Shown here one piece after another: positions 59,148 to 64,000 of a stretch of DNA of 64,000 nucleotides. The stretch covers positions 14,206 to 78,205 of the forward strand of contig JBBRQI010000014.1 in the NCBI GenBank assembly GCA_038226665.1, read 5' to 3'. The DNA is from SZAS-103 sp038226665. Its GTDB lineage: Bacteria; Pseudomonadota; Gammaproteobacteria; Xanthomonadales; Xanthomonadaceae. The number at the start of each line of letters is the position of its first letter. The stretch's first letter is position 1. The notes under the pieces are model-generated. The model worked only from the letters and a program-made list of their open reading frames with translations, was not told where the DNA came from and did no database searches. The translations under genes and the position numbers were made by a program.

Positions 59148-59321
59148 GTGAGCAAGCCGGTCCCCTATCGTCATCGCGATTCCCGCGATGCCTGCGTCGA
59201 CATGTTGGCGTGGCCGGCAATCGCTGGATGGCTCGGACGGATTCGCTCGCTGCGGGACTGGCGCGCGCCGTATGATCTGCTGGCAGCCAGCGCCCAAATC
59301 CTTGCCGGAACCCGCACATGA
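59148..59321 (+). CDS. possible small ORF between leuS and lptE
   Basis: 57 residues from the GTG at 59148 (MSKPVPYRHRDSRDACVDML), 10 bp after leuS, with its stop overlapping the lptE ATG (ATGA). Arg/Ala-rich, no domain recognised, no good ribosome site. The overlap could reflect coupling or be chance in GC-rich DNA; most likely not a gene. Confidence 0.25.
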   Translation: MSKPVPYRHRDSRDACVDMLAWPAIAGWLGRIRSLRDWRAPYDLLAASAQILAGTRT

Positions 59322-59830
59322 CCCTGCGTCGTATCACACTGCTGTTCGCCTGCATCTGCACGTTCATGTTGGCTGGTTGCGGCTTCCATCCGCGCGCTGA
59401 GCTTGCGCTGCCGATGGATCTCGGCCCGGTCAAGGTGGTCGCGAGCGATCCCTCCAGTCCGCTTGGCGATGCACTGTCGCGGGTTCTCACAAGGGCCGGC
59501 GCAAAACCAGCGCTCGCGGGCGATACGAAAGTCGCGACGCTGCAGGTCGTCAGCGAAGCATGGAGCGAACTCCCGCTATCGGTTGATGCGTTTTCCCACG
59601 TGCGCGAATACATCATCACCTACGATGTGAAGTTTTCCTTCGTTGCCGCGGACAACACCGATATCAACCCGTTGCAGGAAGCGAAGCTGCAACGGGATTT
59701 CACCTACGACGATGCCCACGCGCTCGGCGCGTCGCAAGAGCTCGACACGATCCACGAGGAAATGCAGCGCGACATGGCCGCGACGATCATCCGCCGGATC
59801 GGCATCGCGTTGCGGCATTACAAGCCCTGA
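59318..59830 (+). CDS. lptE: LPS-assembly lipoprotein LptE
   Basis: 170 residues. Lipoprotein signal with lipobox LAGC (MTLRRITLLFACICTFMLAG, then Cys21), followed by GFHPRAELALP. Forms the outer-membrane LptDE translocon plug. Position between leuS and holA is the standard one. Confidence 0.93.
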   Translation: MTLRRITLLFACICTFMLAGCGFHPRAELALPMDLGPVKVVASDPSSPLGDALSRVLTRAGAKPALAGDTKVATLQVVSEAWSELPLSVDAFSHVREYIITYDVKFSFVAADNTDINPLQEAKLQRDFTYDDAHALGASQELDTIHEEMQRDMAATIIRRIGIALRHYKP

Positions 59831-59855
59831 GCGTGACGATGCGGCAAGAAAACTG

Positions 59856-60890
59856 ATGCAATTCGACGACGAAACCGGTTTCGCGAAGCAGATCGAACGC
59901 GCGGGATTGCCGTCTGCGATCCTGATCGCTGGCAAGGAAGAACTGCGCGTGATCGAAGCCGCCGATGCGCTGCGTGCGAAAGCGCGCGCGCATGGATACG
60001 AGCGCGATGTATTCGAGACCGAAGGCCGGTTCGACTGGGATACGCTCGCCGCAAGTTTTTCCGAGATGAGCCTGTTCGCACGCTCGCGCCTGCTCGATGT
60101 GCGAGCTCCGAGCGGTCGCCTCGGCAAGGATGGCAGTGAGGTTGTCGCCAATTTCTGCAAGTACCCAGCACCTGGCACTACGTTGCTGATCACCTGCATG
60201 GACTGGAGCAAGAAGCACGCCGAGCCCGCGTGGGTGAAGGCTGTCGGCAAGGCAGGGCACGTGCTCGCGATGTGGGAGACGCCGCGCCACAAATTTCCCG
60301 AATGGCTGCTGCAGCGGATGCGCGCGCGCAATATCGATGCGACCCATGAAGCCGCTGAACTACTGGCCGAACGCGTCGAAGGCAATCTGCTCGCAGCCGC
60401 GCAGGAAGTGGACAAACTCGCGCTGCTCGTCGACGGCAAGCAACGCATCGATGCGAAGCAAATGCAGCAACTCGTTGCGGATTCCGCGCGCTTCGATGCA
60501 TTCAAGCTCATGGATGCGTGCATCGCCGGCGATGCCGCGCGCGCATTGCGCATCCTGCGTGCATTACGCGCCGAGGGCGAGGCGGTGCCCGGTCTGATGG
60601 GGCCGATCGTGCAATCGGTACTGCAACTTGCGAGGTTGTCCGCTGAGACGGCGCGCGGCGGCGACCTGCGCGCGGCGATGAATGCGCAGCGCATCTGGGA
60701 TTCGAAGCAGGCGCAGTTCAAGCGCGCGCTGGAGCGCCACGATGCCGCGCACTGGGAAGCGTTCGCGATCGAGACAGGCCACATCGATCGCATTTCCAAG
60801 GGTCGTGCGGCGGGCGACGCATGGGTTGCGCTCGAACGCTTGCTGGCGGCGATCGCATCGCCTCGCGCGCGAAAACTGCTGAGCGCCTGA
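59856..60890 (+). CDS. holA: DNA polymerase III subunit delta
   Basis: 344 residues from the ATG at 59856 (E. coli HolA has 343). N-terminal AAA+-like fold lacking a Walker A, with AILIAGKEELRVIEAADAL and DVFETEGRFDWDTL, then LLITCMDWSKK; the C-terminal collar domain has RIWDSKQAQFKRALERH. Opens the beta clamp within the clamp loader. Confidence 0.95.
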   Translation: MQFDDETGFAKQIERAGLPSAILIAGKEELRVIEAADALRAKARAHGYERDVFETEGRFDWDTLAASFSEMSLFARSRLLDVRAPSGRLGKDGSEVVANFCKYPAPGTTLLITCMDWSKKHAEPAWVKAVGKAGHVLAMWETPRHKFPEWLLQRMRARNIDATHEAAELLAERVEGNLLAAAQEVDKLALLVDGKQRIDAKQMQQLVADSARFDAFKLMDACIAGDAARALRILRALRAEGEAVPGLMGPIVQSVLQLARLSAETARGGDLRAAMNAQRIWDSKQAQFKRALERHDAAHWEAFAIETGHIDRISKGRAAGDAWVALERLLAAIASPRARKLLSA

Positions 60891-60895
60891 TCGCT

Positions 60896-61531
60896 GTGAT
60901 TCGCATCCTCTACGGGGGCACCTTCGACCCCGTGCACGACGGCCATCTCGCGGTCGCGGATGCGGGATCGGCATTGTTCGATGCGGATGTGTTCCTGCTG
61001 CCGTCGGCCGATCCGCCGCATCGCGCGCTGCCGGGCGCGAGCGCGGAGCAGCGCGCTGCAATGCTGGATCTCGCAATCGCCGGGCATCCACGCTTGCACG
61101 TCGATCGACGCGAACTGCAAAGGGCCGGGCCGTCGTATTCGGTCGATACCTTGCGCGAAGTGCGCGCCGAAATCGGCCAGAACGCACCACTAGCCTGGCT
61201 GCTCGGCGCCGATGCATTCCGCGACCTGCAGCATTGGCACCAATGGCGCGAATTGTTCGCCCTCGCGCACCTGATCGTCGCGGTGCGTCCCGGACATACG
61301 CTGGATGCGCTGGATCCCGAATTGGAGGCCGAGGTCACTCCGCGCTGGGTCGTCCATCATGCCCAACTCGAGCATGTTGCGAATGGATTGGCGTTTCCGC
61401 TGGTTTTCTCACCGCGAACCGAAGCCGCCAGCGGCGTACGCCAGCGCATTGCGGAAGGCTTGGCATGGGAAAACGAGGTGCCGCCGGCAGTCGCAGCCTA
61501 TATCCGCGCGCACGGGCTCTACGCCGGCTGA
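60896..61531 (+). CDS. nadD: nicotinate-nucleotide adenylyltransferase
   Basis: 211 residues from the GTG at 60896, 5 bp after holA. Nucleotidyltransferase motif GGTFDPVHDGHLAVADA at the N-terminus and a C-terminal SGVRQRIAEG (ISSTxIR-like). Makes nicotinate adenine dinucleotide in NAD+ synthesis. Confidence 0.95.
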   Translation: MIRILYGGTFDPVHDGHLAVADAGSALFDADVFLLPSADPPHRALPGASAEQRAAMLDLAIAGHPRLHVDRRELQRAGPSYSVDTLREVRAEIGQNAPLAWLLGADAFRDLQHWHQWRELFALAHLIVAVRPGHTLDALDPELEAEVTPRWVVHHAQLEHVANGLAFPLVFSPRTEAASGVRQRIAEGLAWENEVPPAVAAYIRAHGLYAG

Positions 61532-61555
61532 AACACTCGCATCGCGAGCATGATT

Positions 61556-61561
61556 TATACT
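61556..61561 (+). promoter_or_regulatory. candidate -10 element before rsfS
   Basis: TATACT matches TATAAT at 5 of 6 bases and lies 69 bp before the rsfS ATG, inside an upstream in-frame extension. No clear -35. Confidence 0.25.
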
Positions 61562-61630
61562 GGCGACGCGCCCTTTCGCGCTTTCCGAGTCCAGCACTTG
61601 ACCGCCCAGGCTTTCGTCATCAAGACCCGC

Positions 61631-62020
61631 ATGCCCGAACCGCCGCCGTCGCCCGAGGCTCTTCTCGTCGAGGTGCGCGCGGCGCTTGAAGAAATGAAAG
61701 CCAAGGACAGCATCGAAATCGACGTGCGTGGCAAGACCAGCATTGCCGATTTCATGGTCGTCACCTCCGGCACTTCAACCCGCCACGTCAAGTCCATCGC
61801 CGACGAAGTCGTCAAGTACGCCAAGAAAACCGGCGTGATGCCGCTCGGCGTGGAAGGCGAGCGCGAGGCGGAATGGGTGCTCGTCGACCTCGGCGACGTG
61901 ATCGTCCATGTGATGCTGCCGCGCGTGCGCGAGTTCTACGCGCTCGAGCGTTTATGGACGGTCGGCGACCAGCCGCCGGATCGCGGTGACTACGACGGCG
62001 GTGCCAACACCGGACAGTAA
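61631..62020 (+). CDS. rsfS: ribosome silencing factor RsfS
   Basis: 129 residues from the ATG at 61631; the earlier ATG at 61550 adds an unconserved stretch that contains a promoter-like site. RsfS/Iojap fold: DVRGKTSIADFMVVTSGTST, AEWVLVDLGDVIVHVM and REFYALERLW. Binds ribosomal protein L14 and blocks subunit joining in starvation. Confidence 0.93.
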   Translation: MPEPPPSPEALLVEVRAALEEMKAKDSIEIDVRGKTSIADFMVVTSGTSTRHVKSIADEVVKYAKKTGVMPLGVEGEREAEWVLVDLGDVIVHVMLPRVREFYALERLWTVGDQPPDRGDYDGGANTGQ

Positions 62021-62080
62021 TGATTGGTGCGTGATTCCGGGCGTGCTGCGCCAAGCAACCGACAACGGATCGAGGAATGC

Positions 62081-62419
62081 ATGCAGCGCGACATGATCAC
62101 CAGCGCTTTCGATTTGCCCGGCCAGCGCATCGTCAAGAGCCTAGGCATCTCGCGCGGCATCATCGTGCGTTCGCGTTCGATCGTCGGCAACTTCCTCGGC
62201 GGCCTGCAGTCGCTGTTTGGCGGCAATATCACGATCTATACGCAACTGTGCGAGCAGGCGCGCATGGAAGCCTTCGACCTGATGTGCCGCGAAGCGCACA
62301 GGATGGGCGCGAATGCGATCATCGCGATGCGCTACGACGCCACCGAAGTAATGGCCGGCCTGACCGAAGTACTCTGCTACGGCACGGCCGTGCGCGTGGA
62401 GCCAGACGGATCGCAGTGA
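62081..62419 (+). CDS. YbjQ/UPF0145 family protein
   Basis: 112 residues from the ATG at 62081. Family motifs SLGISRGIIVRSRSIVGN and AHRMGANAIIAMRYDAT. Forms pentamers in known structures; function unclear. It sits between rsfS and rlmH, and its stop overlaps the rlmH GTG (GTGA). Confidence 0.88.
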   Translation: MQRDMITSAFDLPGQRIVKSLGISRGIIVRSRSIVGNFLGGLQSLFGGNITIYTQLCEQARMEAFDLMCREAHRMGANAIIAMRYDATEVMAGLTEVLCYGTAVRVEPDGSQ

Positions 62420-62886
62420 AAGCGCGCCTGATCGCGGTCGGCGAACGCGCGCCCGACTGGGTCGCGGCCGGCTATGCCGATTATGCAAAACGCCTGTCGC
62501 ACTGGCTGCCGCTGGAGCTTGTCGAGATAACTCCCGGATTGCGAGGCAAGAACCGCGATGCCGTGCGTGCGACCAGCGATGAAGGTGCGCGCGTCATCGC
62601 CGCGTTGCCGAAATCCGCGCATGTCATCGCGCTCGATGGCGGCGGGAAAATGTTCTCGTCCGCGCAGCTTGCCCAACGGATGGAACATTGGCGCGGGCAG
62701 GGCCGCGATCTCGCCTTCCTGATCGGCGGCCCCGAAGGACATGCATCCGAAGTCCTTGCTGCAGCGCACGAACTATGGTCGATTGGTCCTCTGACCTTGC
62801 CGCACATGATCGTGCGACTCGTCGTCGCCGAACAGTTGTATCGCGCGGCGAGCCTGCTCGTGAATCACCCGTATCATCGTGCCTAG
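62416..62886 (+). CDS. rlmH: 23S rRNA (pseudouridine1915-N3)-methyltransferase RlmH
   Basis: 156 residues from the GTG at 62416 (E. coli 155). SPOUT knot motifs VIALDGGGKMFSS, FLIGGPEGH and LTLPHMIVRLVVAEQLYRA; ends YHRA. Methylates pseudouridine 1915 of 23S rRNA. Confidence 0.96.
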   Translation: MKARLIAVGERAPDWVAAGYADYAKRLSHWLPLELVEITPGLRGKNRDAVRATSDEGARVIAALPKSAHVIALDGGGKMFSSAQLAQRMEHWRGQGRDLAFLIGGPEGHASEVLAAAHELWSIGPLTLPHMIVRLVVAEQLYRAASLLVNHPYHRA

Positions 62887-62914
62887 ACCACGGGTTATTC
62901 GACAGGGGATTCTG

Positions 62915-63445
62915 ATGAACGTGACTCCATTTTTCCATGTTGATCTTGCGACGATCCTCAATCTCGTTTCAACGATCGCGATCGTCGGCGCGCTGATCTT
63001 CACCGCGTTGCAGGTACGTCAGGGCAATCGTTCGCAGCGCGACCAAGCGGCACTCGCAATGATGAAAACCGTCATGCGCGATACCTTGACCCAGTCCCTG
63101 GAACTCCTGAGCGATCTACCCGCAAACACACCGCTTGCGGAAATCGAGAAGGCAGGTGCGGAGACGCGGCGCGCCCTGCTTGAGTTCGGCGTCGGGCTGG
63201 AATCGATCGGCTACATGGCGTTCCGGCGCATGCTGCCGCTGGACACGGTGGACGAACTCATGGGCGGCCTGACGCAGATGTACTGGTCGCGCGCGAAAGC
63301 CTGGGCGGAAAACGAACGTACGCGCACCGACAATCCGAAATTCTTCGAATGGTGCGAATGGCTCGCTGATCGCATCGGCGACCGCCGGCGCATGCAGCGC
63401 GGACACCTGCCCGCGCACACGCAACACGCGCCTTGGCGCGAGTAA
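62915..63445 (+). CDS. small membrane protein, possibly DUF4760-like
   Basis: 176 residues from the ATG at 62915 with AGGGGA upstream. One N-terminal TM helix (LVSTIAIVGALIFTALQV), then a helical cytosolic part ending with a WCEWLADRIGDRR segment. The pattern resembles DUF4760-type proteins; role unknown. It converges exactly with the last gene. Confidence 0.65.
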   Translation: MNVTPFFHVDLATILNLVSTIAIVGALIFTALQVRQGNRSQRDQAALAMMKTVMRDTLTQSLELLSDLPANTPLAEIEKAGAETRRALLEFGVGLESIGYMAFRRMLPLDTVDELMGGLTQMYWSRAKAWAENERTRTDNPKFFEWCEWLADRIGDRRRMQRGHLPAHTQHAPWRE

Positions 63446-64000
63446 TTACTTCAGTCGCAACGTCGCCTCGTCGAACAACGGCGTGTCCTGGCCGACGCGC
63501 ACGAACAGCACCTTCGCCACGCCGCTCGCGGGTTGCGCCTCGAAATACTGGATGCCATCCGGATCATCGCCCCAGGCGCCGCACGCAGCCTCGGGAACGT
63601 CGTTCGGATCGGCCTTGGCCTTGAGCGCCTTGGCGAGCGCGGCATTCGGCAGGAAGGTATAGCGCCTGATGGAAGCCTGGTTCGCGCCAGCCGGAATCTT
63701 GCCTTCACCCTTGTAAGGCGCAAGCACGCATTGCGCAGCGACCTTCTTGTCGGTACGGGCCGCAAACACGCGCTGGATGCCGTGCTCTGGCGTTTCCGCC
63801 GGCAACAGGTCGAGGATCGCAATCACCAGCTCCGGCGCGCCGGCACTATCCGAATAACGCTGCTTGAGCGAGTGGTCGCCGGCAATGAAATCGATCTTGC
63901 GCTTGCCGAAATCGCAGCGTTGCACCCACGCGTCGAGGTCGAGCTTCGCATCCGAAAACTTTTCCCACTTGCAGCCTTTCTCGGCTGGTCGTGATGGAGT
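63446..64000 (-). CDS. hypothetical protein, 5' end beyond window
   Basis: The frame is open to the right edge (reads through GCKWEKFSDAKLDLDAWVQR before the GTG at 63925), so at least 184 residues and probably more. Visible elements: ARTDKKVAAQCVLAPYKGE, RRYTFLPNAALAKAL, GAWGDDPDGIQYFEAQ. Conserved-looking Cys residues. Family not recognised; possibly periplasmic, but the N-terminus is not in view. Confidence 0.75.
   Translation of the reverse strand, partial: TPSRPAEKGCKWEKFSDAKLDLDAWVQRCDFGKRKIDFIAGDHSLKQRYSDSAGAPELVIAILDLLPAETPEHGIQRVFAARTDKKVAAQCVLAPYKGEGKIPAGANQASIRRYTFLPNAALAKALKAKADPNDVPEAACGAWGDDPDGIQYFEAQPASGVAKVLFVRVGQDTPLFDEATLRLK

Overview
The window is GC-rich, densely coded bacterial DNA with short intergenic gaps and many 4-bp ATGA/GTGA gene overlaps. 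The housekeeping block leuS-lptE-holA-nadD-rsfS-rlmH is the gammaproteobacterial order. Together with creBCD, a Wsp operon, a kdp operon with an embedded porin and secreted M14/DUF885 peptidases, it suggests a Lysobacterales (Xanthomonadales) bacterium, perhaps of the Rhodanobacteraceae. That placement is inference; no rRNA or marker comparison could be run. No tRNA, rRNA, CRISPR array or complete insertion sequence was seen.

Layout. (1) 1-8929, + strand: a conflict-type cluster. It encodes a SIR2-like/TIR protein (cut by the window edge), an nSTAND NTPase-TM-TPR protein, a TIR-TM-TPR protein, a 59-residue acidic protein and a SLOG-like protein with four membrane helices. This is the best candidate for an undescribed system. 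The pieces are those of Thoeris-type NAD+-derived signalling (TIR, SIR2, SLOG), arranged differently and joined to STAND/TPR sensors and a membrane effector. (2) 8977-20000: ordinary metabolism and repair: tpm, M14 carboxypeptidase, PhzF-like isomerase, GST, rhomboid protease, mfd, GNAT, cation efflux, rlmJ. (3) 20152-25730: a methyltransferase, creB-creC-creD and a frameshifted GNAT gene, closed by a bidirectional terminator. (4) 25749-35977, - strand: DUF885 peptidase, DUF502 membrane protein, three tandem Hanks-type Ser/Thr kinases with a decayed fourth fragment and duplicated leaders, and a CnoX/YbbN co-chaperone. (5) 36050-44746, - strand: a complete wspABCDEFR surface-sensing operon, whose WspF receiver domain has lost its phosphorylation residues. 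(6) 44863-46275: secreted amidohydrolase. (7) 46360-56155, + strand: kdp potassium-uptake operon (small TM protein, kdpF, kdpA, kdpB, small ORF, porin, kdpC, kdpD, kdpE) with a candidate KdpE operator. (8) 56240-64000: leuS, lptE, holA, nadD, rsfS, ybjQ-like and rlmH, a small membrane protein, and a convergent partial gene at the right edge.

How they work together. Wsp converts surface contact into c-di-GMP through WspR. KdpDE senses potassium limitation and drives KdpFABC. CreBC is a metabolic two-component system that drives CreD. The left cluster probably senses an intracellular insult through its STAND and TPR modules and responds through NAD+ cleavage and/or membrane disruption. The three kinases share one leader type and arose by local duplication; their substrates cannot be read from the sequence.
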